A stretch of 64,000 nt of DNA, taken from contig JBDVOJ010000051.1 of the NCBI GenBank assembly GCA_039969155.1, positions 20,261 through 84,260 on the forward strand, read 5' to 3'. The notes below the pieces were generated by a model, which did not search any database, was not told the DNA's origin, and saw only the letters and a program-made list of their open reading frames with translations. Below, piece by piece: positions 35,256 to 45,373 of the stretch. The stretch comes from GCA-002733465 sp039969155 (GTDB lineage: Bacteria; Pseudomonadota; Gammaproteobacteria; Enterobacterales; Kangiellaceae). The position numbers and the translations under genes are program-made. Within the stretch, counting starts at the first letter, position 1, and each line of letters opens with the position of its first letter.

Positions 35256-36584
35256 TAGATCTTCCTGCCTGCCATCCAAATACCACACACCCGAGTCATC
35301 AAAAAATGCATCTTCTTCCAGCATAATTCGAATTTCCTTGCCCCATGCTTCTATTTCAATCGCGTTGTTTAACTCAATGGAATAAGCGGTGTTTAAATGC
35401 AATGGATAATCACCACTGCCTGGCACGCCACCTTGTGAGTCCCACATGCCAAGCGTGGTGCCTGCAGCATGCCCATGATAGCCCAAAGGATGAGTGTAAA
35501 TACTGGGCTTTAGTCCTTGTGCAATCGCTTGCTCTCGTGACATTTCTAATACTTCATTTCCGGTTCGACCGACCTTAAAGTTGTTAGTAAAAATATTTTG
35601 CAACTGATTCCCTTTAGCTAGGGCTTTTTCTAAATAGGCTGGTGCTTTTGTTTCCCCCTTTTTTAATACATAGGCGTGCTGTTGGGTATCAGTATTTAAG
35701 CGCAAGTAGGTTATTCCAAAATCAACATGTAGCAGGTCCCCTTCTCTGATCACATTGTCACCGTATCCGTTAGTAAAGGAATCTTCATGATCAAATTTTA
35801 CTTTGTCATTTCTTTGAATGGACACGCTAGGATGAAACCATGTCGTGAGCTTTAGTTCTCGAACTTTTTCTCTAAACCACCAAACCACATCCTCTGTGGT
35901 TGTTATTCCCGGCTTGACGACTTTTGAGCTAAAACCTTCAGCAATAATTTGGTGAGCGATTGCCGTCATGTTTTTCATTAGCTCAACTTCTTTAGGAGTT
36001 CTTATTTCAAGCCAATTAATGGCTAAAGGTTCGGAAGAAACTAATCTAGATTTAAATTTCTCTGGTAGTGCTGCCATTAAATTTTGTTGATCAGTAGCAA
36101 CTAACCCGTCAGCATGCGCCCAAGTTTTAGATTGATTAATGCCGATTTGTTTGGGTTGATATTGTTCCATTAATTCGACTAAGGCTTGCCATTGGTTAGG
36201 TTGTTTCTTTTTGTCCCATGCACGTTCAAACACATTGCCTACCTTATACGGTGCGATAGCGAATGTTTTAACAGTTCCAGATGGCGTTAGTATCGCGGTT
36301 AAAATGGTAGTTCTTCTCGCAGATACCCAAGTAGCTGGTAAAAATGTCTTAAGGATAGGATCCTCATTGTATTCGCGGCTTATCATCAGCCACATATCAA
36401 TTTTTGACCGTTGCATTAACTGTGGCAATAGGGATTTAACTCTTTCTTCCGTGACCTGATCGATAATCACCGCCCGCTCTCTCATTGATAGAATACTGGA
36501 ATAATGATCTTTAGCTAGACAGACTTGGAAGAAGGGTTGGGCAACAATAATTATCAGAAATACTACCGTGATCGGAAAATTCAT
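35235..36584 (-). CDS. M24-family metallopeptidase (Xaa-Pro peptidase-like), exported
   Basis: A 449-residue protein with a signal peptide (about 1-24) and a creatinase/aminopeptidase P fold. Metal ligands are in LLHVDFGITYL (Asp), HPLGYHGHAAG (His) and the C-terminal Glu residues of SIELNNAIEIE and IMLEEDAF. The first Asp of the usual D-x10-D pair is not where expected, so activity should be checked. It is probably periplasmic. It overlaps the integrase relic at its 3' end by 21 bp. Confidence 0.8.
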   Translation of the reverse strand: MNFPITVVFLIIIVAQPFFQVCLAKDHYSSILSMRERAVIIDQVTEERVKSLLPQLMQRSKIDMWLMISREYNEDPILKTFLPATWVSARRTTILTAILTPSGTVKTFAIAPYKVGNVFERAWDKKKQPNQWQALVELMEQYQPKQIGINQSKTWAHADGLVATDQQNLMAALPEKFKSRLVSSEPLAINWLEIRTPKEVELMKNMTAIAHQIIAEGFSSKVVKPGITTTEDVVWWFREKVRELKLTTWFHPSVSIQRNDKVKFDHEDSFTNGYGDNVIREGDLLHVDFGITYLRLNTDTQQHAYVLKKGETKAPAYLEKALAKGNQLQNIFTNNFKVGRTGNEVLEMSREQAIAQGLKPSIYTHPLGYHGHAAGTTLGMWDSQGGVPGSGDYPLHLNTAYSIELNNAIEIEAWGKEIRIMLEEDAFFDDSGVWYLDGRQEDLLLIVKG

Positions 36585-36771
36585 AACAAGCCTTTGTGAG
36601 TTAATTTATGAAACCAGTAAGTCAGAAGTTTTCTGCTAAGTACTTCCAGTTAGATTAGCTTTGTACAATAGATTGACTACTTAAAGCAACTTTGATTTAT
36701 TTGGCAGTAACGGTACCTGATGGAAACTATGGCTATGGGGAGGGAACAAACTCAGTAATCTAACTTAAACA

Positions 36772-38799
36772 CTAAGAGTCCAATTTGTGAGCTTCAAAAT
36801 TGTAAAAAAACTCGTGTAACTGGCTATTTTTGAGCGGCTTACTATATAGATACCCCTGTAAGTAACTTGCACCCAAACTTTTCAGTGCCTCAGCTTGCCG
36901 CCTCGTTTCGATACCTTCTGCGACAGTTTCACAACCTAATTGATTAGCAATGTACAAGGCCGCTTTTACAATTGAGGCACCTTTTTCATCTAATCGAGCA
37001 ACAAAGGTTCTATCAATTTTTATGATATGAAATGGAATAGATTGTAATTGCGAAAGTGAAGAATAACCGGTACCAAAATCATCAATCGATACACGAACCC
37101 TTCTTCGCATAATTTCCGCTAGTAAATTAGCCACAAACTCTTTATTTTCTGCAAAAACCGACTCAGTAATTTCTAAAATTAAACGCTCGGGTTTAAGTTG
37201 GCTTTGTTCAAGCGCATTATCTAAAATCGAAAGAAAATCGTCATCAAGTAATTGCACCATAGATACGTTAACTGAAACTGAGCAATTATTATCTCTCGGC
37301 CATTGATTAGCGTCAAAGCAAGCTTTCCGTAGTACCCACTCGCCAATTTGTAAAATTAAACTGGATTGTTCTGCGACTGGAATAAACACATCAGGACCAA
37401 TAGCTTCACCTTTAAATGTCCACCTTAGTAAGGCCTCGCAACTATTGATTTGATTACTGATGGGATCAATCACAGGTTGATAAGTTAGATGAAGTTCATC
37501 TCTTTCAATGGCCATTCTAAGCCCATCTCTGAGATGTTCCTGTTGTTTTACTGTTTCTAAAAGTTGTTTAGAAAAAACGACGGCTTTTGAATTAAGTGTG
37601 TTCTTCTGCTGGTACATAGCAATGTCAGCAAACTGAATTAACTGTTTCACTTTTTGACTGTGTTTAGGCGCTAACGCGATACCTATCGAAGCACCTACGC
37701 TAAGAACTATTGAATCGAACTGAATTGAATTTTCAATGGATTCGGTAATTAATCTCGCCTGCTCCTCAGCTTGCTCAATAGTCAAGTTTGGAAGTGCAAG
37801 TACAAATTCATCACCTCCCCAACGGCATATATTTCCATTGGCTCTAAACGCTAGCAATCGCTGAGTGACCAGCATTAACACTTGATCTCCAATTTCGTGA
37901 CCAAAAATATCATTAACCTTCTTAAAGCCGTCTAAATCAATAAATAAAACGGCAATAGTTCCGTTAGATTTAAGTTGCTCTTGCATAAGCTTTTCTAGTG
38001 CAAAGATAAATGCGGTTCGATTATACAATTTCGTCAGTGGATCTAATTTAGATAATCGATAAACTTCTTGAGTCCTCTCTTGCACTTGTTCTTCAAGCGA
38101 AGCATTGATTTCGTTAAGCTGGTGGTAGGCACGATTTAGCTCCGAATTCATTCTCTTAATTTCGTTTTTTTCAGTTTGCAATTCCTCCACTAAGCTTAAA
38201 TTATGATACTTGAGCGAAATAGCATCACTGATCGATATAGCTGACTTGTTAGCGGAAAATACCATGACAAACCCAAAGAAGATCCCTAAGGTCCCGAGAA
38301 CACTTAAGAAACCATCACCGGTTAGCAGTAAATAGGCAGAGCCGGGAATTAATAAAATGGAGCTATAGCTAATTGCTGCGAGCTTTGAAGCGGCTAGAAT
38401 TGATGCTGCTCCGCCGGCCATGGCCGCGATGACGATCAGAGTAAAAGCTAATTCGATAACCTCTACTTGATGACTAATGATGAATAAGTAAACACACCAT
38501 AGAATTGCCGAGCCAATAGAACCGAGCAGGAATCGTCGATAAGGCCAGCTAGGAGAATAATCATTATGCCTGAGTTTAACGCGCCAATAACTGAAATCGG
38601 CTAGCCGCAGTAGAGTCACTGTCACAACCGCCCACCACCAGATTGTTTTATATTCAGAGACTGGAGAGGTTTCAAATCCAAAGACCAATGCACTCGCAGC
38701 CAACAAGGTAATAAACACCCCAGCTATCGAATTGATATAGAGTAAATCCACCGCATCGATGGTTTCTCTTCGATTAATCTTAGTATCTCCGCCTTTCAC
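36772..38799 (-). CDS. Membrane GGDEF-EAL protein (c-di-GMP turnover)
   Basis: A 675-residue protein. Six or so hydrophobic segments occupy residues 20-195, then a coiled coil (about 205-245), a GGDEF domain with RWGGDEF intact, and an EAL domain with CEALLRW, DDFGTGYSSL and KIDRTFV. Both the cyclase and the phosphodiesterase motifs look complete, so which activity dominates cannot be told. It is a second c-di-GMP enzyme beside the propeller sensor and is a single-gene unit. Confidence 0.88.
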   Translation of the reverse strand: MKGGDTKINRRETIDAVDLLYINSIAGVFITLLAASALVFGFETSPVSEYKTIWWWAVVTVTLLRLADFSYWRVKLRHNDYSPSWPYRRFLLGSIGSAILWCVYLFIISHQVEVIELAFTLIVIAAMAGGAASILAASKLAAISYSSILLIPGSAYLLLTGDGFLSVLGTLGIFFGFVMVFSANKSAISISDAISLKYHNLSLVEELQTEKNEIKRMNSELNRAYHQLNEINASLEEQVQERTQEVYRLSKLDPLTKLYNRTAFIFALEKLMQEQLKSNGTIAVLFIDLDGFKKVNDIFGHEIGDQVLMLVTQRLLAFRANGNICRWGGDEFVLALPNLTIEQAEEQARLITESIENSIQFDSIVLSVGASIGIALAPKHSQKVKQLIQFADIAMYQQKNTLNSKAVVFSKQLLETVKQQEHLRDGLRMAIERDELHLTYQPVIDPISNQINSCEALLRWTFKGEAIGPDVFIPVAEQSSLILQIGEWVLRKACFDANQWPRDNNCSVSVNVSMVQLLDDDFLSILDNALEQSQLKPERLILEITESVFAENKEFVANLLAEIMRRRVRVSIDDFGTGYSSLSQLQSIPFHIIKIDRTFVARLDEKGASIVKAALYIANQLGCETVAEGIETRRQAEALKSLGASYLQGYLYSKPLKNSQLHEFFYNFEAHKLDS

Positions 38800-38908
38800 T
38801 AATCCCTCTAACAGCCGTTACTAAATCGGTAGTGTATGCAGTCGGTTTATCATACTTCTAACTAAATGATAGCCGAGATTAAACTATTTTGCTGAGTCTA
38901 AGCCGCAA

Positions 38909-41104
38909 CTATTTCCCCGGATGATATTGTCTTTTGGCTCTTTTAATCACATCTTGGTAATAGTAGGCTACCTCTTTGAACTGACCACGTTTATATAACG
39001 CGACTTGATCAGAAAAATGGGGTGATTTTGGGTCACCACTCTGACCTCCCGCGAGCAGACTCTTGGCTCTCAGCTTTTCACCAAACTCCACGACTGCTAC
39101 AAAGCTATTACCTGATGTTCCGTAGATCTTTTTGCTATCGCCATAGCGTTTAGCGCCATAAGACGCCAAGGCTCCCCAACGACCTGATGCCAAAGGAATT
39201 CCGACGGAAGGTAAAGCATCATTAAAGGGTTGTTTGATACGACCGTCAATGCGCTGATATCGATTGACGGCTTGCCAATCGAGTTTCCAAGTACCGAATT
39301 CTTCCGTTAGCTGCTTCACTGTTTCATCAAATATGGCTAATCGTTCGGTTGCTTTTGAACGATTAGAGAAATGCTCGATTAGCGAAATAAATGATGAGTC
39401 GCCAAGGTTTTCAGGGATTACACCTTTTTTGAGGTAATTGATTCCGTAAAAGTGAGCCAAGGTCATTGCTTGAGAGTCGCCACGCACCTTGAAGTCCCAT
39501 TGTTCCAGGAGCCGTATGGGTTCTTGCAATGATGGATATTGTTTCGAGTGTTCTTTGTAAGCTTTTATAAGACCGGGTATCAAACGTTCAAATGCTGGAA
39601 GATGTGGGTCATAAGCGATTTCAATTAACTTGTCTAAGGTGATGTCCTGCTGATTTTTCAACACCTTCACGGCGTGTAGTCCACGAAAGTTTTCAGGATC
39701 AGGCGCCATATATTTAGGGAAGTTACCCGGATCGGGACTATGCTTGGCTGCCGCAGTAAAAGGCGTTGAGTTACAGTTTTGTATCCAGCCATTTTCCGGG
39801 TTTAACATAGTAATCATTTCATCCACTGAATGAAGACCTTGCCAATCGGTATCCGGGTTACTACCATCGACCGGCTTGGAGTAATCGAATTTTGGATTTC
39901 TCTTAGGCATGAAATTTCCATGATAATAAGCAATATTGCCCTGTGAATCTGCAAACACCGTATTGTTGGATGAATTAGTCCGAATATTCATCATTTCTCT
40001 AAATTCATCATGATTGGCCAGCTTGGTGCGAATGAATGACTGCTGCAAGGCGTTAACCGGATCCCAGTTAATTTTAGTAGCAACCCAGTGGCCATCTAAC
40101 TGATGAGTGATCGGTCCGTGGTGTGTATGAAATGCGTTAAATACTCGTTGCTTAAGCTCACTACCCGAACGGTAGAACAGCTTGATTTTTGACTGCTTAA
40201 CTTGACGTTCTTCATCACCGTATTGATAAACCAGGTCTTTTCCTTGTTTGCTGACCTTTTCAACAAACTCATCCTTAAAATCAGCGTAAGTCGAGGTGTG
40301 CATCCACCCAGTATTTTCGTTGAACCCCTGATAAACAAAAAACTGTCCCCAAGTTACCGCGCCATAGGCATTTAAACCTTGTTCGCTGACCACATGAACT
40401 TCACCTCTAAAAAAGAATGATGTGTGAGGATTAATCAACAACATCGCATGGCCGCTTTCGGTTAGTTTCCCCGAAATAGCGAATCCATTTGAACCTTGAG
40501 GCTCCTTATAAGAAGGCCTCTTTGGCTTGGTTGTCAGGGATTCTAGTGGTGCTTGTTGATCGCCATAGAATTCGGCAATTCCCTTAAGTGGAATCTGTTC
40601 AATATCCCCACCTATTGAGCCTTCACTAAAAAACATAGGCATCCAAGGCTCAAATCGGGTCAATAATTTAGGTTTTACTTTCGGATGAGTTGCTAAGTAA
40701 TAATTAAGTCCATCAGCAAATGCATCACACAACTCTCGAAGCCATTGCGGCGAGCGCTGATAGGCAGCCTTAGCTTCTGATTCAGTCATATAGAGTCTCG
40801 CCCTTAAGTCACTGAATATAGCTTGTTTACCCTCTACTTCGGCTAATCGGCCAGTCGCCCAAATGTAGTTTCTTTCAATACGGTTAAAATCATCTTCTGC
40901 TTGGGCAAACAACAGTCCAAACACCGCATCAGCATCGGTCTTTCCATAGATATGAGGAACGCCGTAATCATCTCTGATAATGGTGACGGCTTTTGCTCTT
41001 TCGGATAAGCGTTGTAACTCTTTGGCTTGTAGGGATGCAGACAGCTCACTCGAGAATAAAAACGTGGCGAATAAGATGATTATGAATTGAATTATTTTAC
41101 CCAC
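38909..41104 (-). CDS. Penicillin acylase family protein (Ntn hydrolase)
   Basis: A 731-residue exported amidase of the penicillin/AHL acylase family. Signal peptide about 1-26; an alpha chain region; then GSNGFAISG, where Ser205 would become the N-terminal nucleophile of the beta chain after self-cleavage at Gly-Ser. The stretches INPHTSF and NNTVFADSQGNIAYYH are typical. Substrates may be acyl-homoserine lactones, cyclic lipopeptides or beta-lactams; the sequence does not decide. Confidence 0.87.
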   Translation of the reverse strand: MGKIIQFIIILFATFLFSSELSASLQAKELQRLSERAKAVTIIRDDYGVPHIYGKTDADAVFGLLFAQAEDDFNRIERNYIWATGRLAEVEGKQAIFSDLRARLYMTESEAKAAYQRSPQWLRELCDAFADGLNYYLATHPKVKPKLLTRFEPWMPMFFSEGSIGGDIEQIPLKGIAEFYGDQQAPLESLTTKPKRPSYKEPQGSNGFAISGKLTESGHAMLLINPHTSFFFRGEVHVVSEQGLNAYGAVTWGQFFVYQGFNENTGWMHTSTYADFKDEFVEKVSKQGKDLVYQYGDEERQVKQSKIKLFYRSGSELKQRVFNAFHTHHGPITHQLDGHWVATKINWDPVNALQQSFIRTKLANHDEFREMMNIRTNSSNNTVFADSQGNIAYYHGNFMPKRNPKFDYSKPVDGSNPDTDWQGLHSVDEMITMLNPENGWIQNCNSTPFTAAAKHSPDPGNFPKYMAPDPENFRGLHAVKVLKNQQDITLDKLIEIAYDPHLPAFERLIPGLIKAYKEHSKQYPSLQEPIRLLEQWDFKVRGDSQAMTLAHFYGINYLKKGVIPENLGDSSFISLIEHFSNRSKATERLAIFDETVKQLTEEFGTWKLDWQAVNRYQRIDGRIKQPFNDALPSVGIPLASGRWGALASYGAKRYGDSKKIYGTSGNSFVAVVEFGEKLRAKSLLAGGQSGDPKSPHFSDQVALYKRGQFKEVAYYYQDVIKRAKRQYHPGK

Positions 41105-41421
41105 TTCGATCCCTCTTAATTATTTGTTATTGGAATTACGATACTACGGTTGGCGTCGACAAATCAAATGGTTAAAGAAATAGTTATCCAAGCTATTTAA
41201 ACGGATCACTTACAAGTTATTCGATTTGATAGAAGGAATAAAAAGGACGGCAGAAGAATCTGCCGTCAATCATAGAAATGATTGGTTTATACCAATAAGA
41301 GTTAAAATAGCAAAGCGCTGCCATCGTTCAGCACTTACACAAGCTTTAGCACTCAACATTCCTATAAGACAACCTTACGAGAAGGATTTTATTTTTAGAG
41401 CTAGATTCGATGGTGTCTTAT
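41105..41421. other. 317-bp intergenic region upstream of the acylase
   Basis: It contains the terminator at 41239-41267 and the promoter region of the acylase gene. No small gene with a convincing ribosome-binding site is seen; two frames open here are short and unsupported. Confidence 0.5.
41239..41267 (-). terminator. Rho-independent terminator behind the CsgG-like gene
   Basis: On the minus strand GACGGCAGA-TTCT-TCTGCCGTC followed by CTTTTTATT. It is about 155 bp downstream of the CsgG-like stop codon and just upstream of the acylase gene, separating the two. Confidence 0.85.
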
Positions 41422-42840
41422 TTATTCTGCAAATAATGATTCTTGAGTGACTAATTCAAACGTAGCGATGGAGTTTCTTATCCGAGATTCAAAAGCTTCA
41501 TTCGCCAAAATATTTTCACGATGTTGTTCGAATAATTTGTTGTACTTTAGAATTTTCTTGCCCAGAACATCCCACCCTTGTTGCTTTGCCGATATTGGCC
41601 AAGACTCTAGTTCAATTTTAGCCGTTTGCAGTTTTCCGGTGACGATTCCAGACCAAGCCATCCACCATTGACCTCCCATATTTCTAGTTTCAAATTGCTT
41701 AACTTGTTCGGGAGTGAAGCTAGCGAATGAAGACATAAAAGTCACCGCCGCTTTAAGGCCATCGTAATAATCATTTAGTGCATCTTCATCAAAAGCATCA
41801 ATCCGGATATTGGCATTTCTGTTGACATTCACCCGTGTAGTTCCCTGAGTTTGCCTAACCACCGGCTTGGGTTGCGCGACTGGTTGAGTTACCTCGACAC
41901 TCGCTCTACTCTGCTTGGCCTTAGGCATGGGATCGTCGGCACCACCTACTTTTAATTTTCCGCCTTTACCGAGCCCTCCCTCGACCGCTTGAGGTTTGTA
42001 GTTGCGTAACGCTTTGACCATCTTATTATAAGAATCAGCAAAAGCGGCCATAATTACTTTACCTTCAGGTGTATCAGTAAATGCACTTACACCACCAATT
42101 CCTGCGAAGCCATTACCGCCGAGAGATAGTCCAGCGACACTAAAATCAAAATTTTTCGCACTGCCTTCTGCAGCAGAAACTTGAACACCCGACCGATTTT
42201 CAATTAACAATAGCGTGGTAGAGGCTTCATTTGATTGGACACTGCCGCGGCCACTAACTAATCCGCCAGCTCTTCGAGTCAATTTATTAAAAAAGCCGCT
42301 GACCCCACCATTCTTTTTCTGAGAAAATTGAATAGAAGGACTTAAGGTATAGTCGGCAGCCACCATTTGACCTTTACCAAAGTTACTACCATCTCTCAAC
42401 TCGCCAGAATTCATTAATGCTCGCTCTTGTGTCATTGCGGCCATCGCCTGCCCTCTTTCAACAATGACAAAACAGTTAGATTGTTGAATCATCATTCTAA
42501 TGACCGGAATGGTTGATCCTAAATTAGGGTAATAACGCCGATAATGCCCCCACCAAGCGAGCCTAGTATCTTCGTAGAGCCGTAAAGTTCCCAACGAACT
42601 ATCACATTTTTCCAAAGAGCTATCTTCGCCCTCAGCGGTACTTCCTGCCGCGGCCCCTGAGACTTTACTTTTGGAGCCTCCTCCCAAGGTTGGTAAGCTG
42701 CCGCTACAGCCGATTAATACCGACAGACTTGCCGCAAAACTAGCATTTACCAATGATTTAAAAACCTTAGAATTGGGAGTCCTTCTGACTAAACTGCGTG
42801 TTATTACCCGAACGGGAGATAAAATGATTTCAGTATTCAT
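41422..42840 (-). CDS. CsgG/HfaB-like lipoprotein
   Basis: A 472-residue protein starting at ATG 42840 (AAGGA seven bases upstream), 25 codons inside the longest frame. A long basic N-region leads to the lipobox LIGC. The domain from about residue 75 to 290 resembles CsgG/HfaB proteins: variation in FVIVERGQAMAAMTQERAL, then ADYTLSPSIQFS and TLLLIENRSGVQVSAAEGSA. CsgG forms an outer-membrane pore for curli; other relatives do not. No csgA/B/E/F gene is near, so a non-curli role is likely. The C-terminal 150 residues are a separate, unrecognised domain. Confidence 0.75.
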   Translation of the reverse strand: MNTEIILSPVRVITRSLVRRTPNSKVFKSLVNASFAASLSVLIGCSGSLPTLGGGSKSKVSGAAAGSTAEGEDSSLEKCDSSLGTLRLYEDTRLAWWGHYRRYYPNLGSTIPVIRMMIQQSNCFVIVERGQAMAAMTQERALMNSGELRDGSNFGKGQMVAADYTLSPSIQFSQKKNGGVSGFFNKLTRRAGGLVSGRGSVQSNEASTTLLLIENRSGVQVSAAEGSAKNFDFSVAGLSLGGNGFAGIGGVSAFTDTPEGKVIMAAFADSYNKMVKALRNYKPQAVEGGLGKGGKLKVGGADDPMPKAKQSRASVEVTQPVAQPKPVVRQTQGTTRVNVNRNANIRIDAFDEDALNDYYDGLKAAVTFMSSFASFTPEQVKQFETRNMGGQWWMAWSGIVTGKLQTAKIELESWPISAKQQGWDVLGKKILKYNKLFEQHRENILANEAFESRIRNSIATFELVTQESLFAE

Positions 42841-43143
42841 AAGTGTGTCCTTTTTAATTAAAAACGATGGATTATTGTTATGTGTTGCGCTTATGAATAT
42901 GCCCAAGTCGGGCAAATAATGAGCCTGCAGATAACGTCAGTTAACGGCAGTTTAGATTAGTTAAGCAACCATCAGAGAACTCAACTAGAGTAGGCAGAAG
43001 ACTAAGTTTTTGATAACGACTAATTGAAGAACTATGACATTCTCCCCCGCATGTTGCGCAGGAGTTGGCTCTAACGGAAACTAGCTTAAGTTTGGAAGGA
43101 TGAACGAGGTTGAATAAATCAACGGGATTGAGAGGTAGCCCGG

Positions 43144-43863
43144 TCAATCCGCAAATACAATGTTTACTCGTCGGTTGCGTTTACCTTTGTTCTCGATTTT
43201 TGAGACTCGGATCGCACCAATTTCATTAGTAGATTTAACATGGGTTCCTCCGCATGGCTGTAAATCGACATTTTCACCGACTCTTAAGAGTCTAACTTTA
43301 CCGACGCCTCGGGGAGGTTTTACCGACATTGTTCTAACTAACTCTGGCGATTGATCGAGAATATCATCATCAACCCACTCAGTAGTTACAGCGAGCGGTT
43401 GCTCAACTAAATGATTAAGAGCGTCAGTAATCTGCTGCTTTTCAAGAGTATGCTCACCTACGTCAAAATCTAATCGACTCTTGCTAGCTCCGATTTGACC
43501 GCCCGTTACGCCGCATGGAACCACCGAACAGAGCAAATGTAATGCGGTATGCATTCTCATATGTAAATAGCGGACACTCCAATCAATTTCAGCTTCAACT
43601 TTGTCACCGACGTTCGGCATTGAATCTGTCGATGCAGGCACATGAATTAGCTCCCCAGTTTGCCTATCGTAAACTGTGGTCGCGATCTTGATTTCTACAC
43701 CATTAACTTTAAGCGTCCCCTGATCACCAGGCTGACCTCCACCTGTTGGATAGAATACGGTTTGATCGAGAATGATTCCATGCTGCTGATTAATGTGCAC
43801 TACTGTAGCCTCACATTGCGTTCTGTAAGCGTCTTCCTCAAAAAGCTTGGTAGTCTGATGCAT
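43144..43863 (-). CDS. Alanyl-tRNA editing protein AlaX
   Basis: A 239-residue free-standing editing domain. It has a beta-barrel start (LDQTVFYPTGGGQPGDQG, as in AlaRS), the metal-site HTALHLL (H-x3-H) and the downstream CGGTH with both Cys and His ligands. It hydrolyses Ser- or Gly-tRNA(Ala) in trans. The size corresponds to the AlaX-M class. It ends near 43144, with no partner downstream. Confidence 0.9.
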   Translation of the reverse strand: MHQTTKLFEEDAYRTQCEATVVHINQQHGIILDQTVFYPTGGGQPGDQGTLKVNGVEIKIATTVYDRQTGELIHVPASTDSMPNVGDKVEAEIDWSVRYLHMRMHTALHLLCSVVPCGVTGGQIGASKSRLDFDVGEHTLEKQQITDALNHLVEQPLAVTTEWVDDDILDQSPELVRTMSVKPPRGVGKVRLLRVGENVDLQPCGGTHVKSTNEIGAIRVSKIENKGKRNRRVNIVFAD

Positions 43864-43986
43864 TTTGGAATCCTCTGGGTATGATTGTTTTAGATTAACC
43901 TTTTGTATTTGTGAGTCGGCTTAATTCACTATTTGAATCTAGAGCGAGTCTCAGCAGTCTATTAAAACATACTATTTTTAGCAGGC

Positions 43987-44023
43987 AAAAAAAAACGACT
44001 GATATCTCTATCAGTCGTTTTTT
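43987..44023 (-). terminator. Rho-independent terminator behind tRNA-Asp
   Basis: On the minus strand ACGACTGATA-GAGA-TATCAGTCGT followed by T8-9. It begins about eight bases after the tRNA 3' end. A-rich flank on the other side makes it potentially bidirectional. Confidence 0.93.
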
Positions 44024-44030
44024 AAAATAA

Positions 44031-44107
44031 TGGCGGAGTGGACGGGACTCGAACCCGCGACCCCCGGCGTGACAGGCCGGTATTCTAACCAGCTGAACTA
44101 CCACTCC
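44031..44107 (-). tRNA. tRNA-Asp (anticodon GTC)
   Basis: A 77-base cloverleaf on the minus strand with acceptor stem GGAGTGG/CCACTCC, discriminator G, encoded CCA, D-arm TAGTTCAGCTGG, anticodon loop CTGTCAC and T-loop GGTTCGAGTCCC. It agrees with gammaproteobacterial tRNA-Asp apart from the acceptor and anticodon-stem base pairs. A strong terminator follows. Confidence 0.97.
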
Positions 44108-44303
44108 GCACCGGTTGAAGCTTGAAATTTAATTCTAAAATAACTTGTTCAGAGAAGTTATTTTGCTTCCGCCTTTCAGCGAGGCGCAATAATACGGTCG
44201 GCTGATTCTGCTGTCAACAATAAAATAAAAACTTTTTTCATTTATTTCAATTAAGGTTAAAAATCGATCAGATTACGGCTTATTTGGTTCATTTATAAAC
44301 AAA

Positions 44304-45299
44304 TTACTTCGGCTCTTCATCCATCTTGTCACCCGACTCTGCAAACGCATCTCCCCAGTCAGGTTCGTCGTCATCTGAAGCATCTAACTCCAATCCGTCA
44401 AGCGCACTGTCAATATCATCAATTGCGCTGTCAATGGAGAAATCCAAATCGGATTTTTCACCATCGGCGTCATCATCTGGAAAGTCAAGATTTTCGGCTA
44501 GTTGTTTTTCTAGCGATGCAACTTCATCTTCGTCCGTTTCTTGGGTTTCTTCCTCTGTTTTTTCAGTAGATTCCTCTGAAGCAGCAACTTCCATGGGCTC
44601 TTCTGTGGGCTTACTATCACTTCCCTGTTCGGCTAGTTTTTCAGCTTTCTCAATGTCTTCTGACATCATTACGCCATCAATCGGTTGTTTACCCGAAAAG
44701 GATTCCATAGCTGTGATAATTTGGTCGACGGACATTTGGCCATCAGGAACGTCATCTTCACCAAACATTGAGCTGAATTCTTTAAAAATATTGTTTAACG
44801 TCGTTAAAGTGACATGAACTTCTTGTTTAAGGCTTTTAACTTCACTCTTCAAGGCCTTAATATCATTATCCAGACCTTCATTTTCTTCTTCAGCCGGAGC
44901 ATCTTCAGCAGGCTCTGCTGGACTTAAGTTGCCAACATCAAGTGAATGGTAATGTGCGCTAATACGAGCCAAATCTTGATTGAGTTGGCTGATAGCCTCA
45001 ACGTTTTTATCTAATAGACCACTCACCAAGTTACGAACTAAGAACTTTCGTTCATTCATGATCTTTTTAGCATTCTTCTTGGCTATCGCTTCGTCCAAGG
45101 CCAGCTTAGTAGTCTGAAAGTTTAGAATGGCCTGCCGATCTTTATCCTCATTTGATTTAACACTTCGAATTAATTGCTTAGCGGCTTCTTTATACTTCTT
45201 GCGCCCTGAGAGAATCGTCAGAGCGAGAACTATAGAAAGAACAATAAACGGCAAGGCGATTTCGAGCGCCAAAACCCAAGATAAATCGACCGAACTCAT
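44304..45299 (-). CDS. Acidic membrane-anchored protein of unknown function
   Basis: A 331-residue protein: one membrane helix (about 9-30), a basic helical stretch (about 32-125, probably coiled coil), then a long acidic, low-complexity tail rich in Asp, Glu and Ser (about 125-331). The topology suggests a small N-terminus outside and a large cytoplasmic domain. It lies 74 bp behind the VWA gene on the same strand and probably shares its transcript, so the two may work together at the membrane. No family was recognised. Confidence 0.7.
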   Translation of the reverse strand: MSSVDLSWVLALEIALPFIVLSIVLALTILSGRKKYKEAAKQLIRSVKSNEDKDRQAILNFQTTKLALDEAIAKKNAKKIMNERKFLVRNLVSGLLDKNVEAISQLNQDLARISAHYHSLDVGNLSPAEPAEDAPAEEENEGLDNDIKALKSEVKSLKQEVHVTLTTLNNIFKEFSSMFGEDDVPDGQMSVDQIITAMESFSGKQPIDGVMMSEDIEKAEKLAEQGSDSKPTEEPMEVAASEESTEKTEEETQETDEDEVASLEKQLAENLDFPDDDADGEKSDLDFSIDSAIDDIDSALDGLELDASDDDEPDWGDAFAESGDKMDEEPK

Positions 45300-45373
45300 G
45301 CCTTACATTTCCTCAAAATTGATTTCTTGATTAATATCATTTTGTTTATATTTACCTATTTAGCCGCAAAAGC

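Noticed and set aside
42941..43147. 68-codon frame overlapping the AlaX stop codon
   Set aside because: It would start at TTG with no ribosome-binding site and its product resembles no protein; a hairpin at about 43040-43065 suggests repeat-like DNA.
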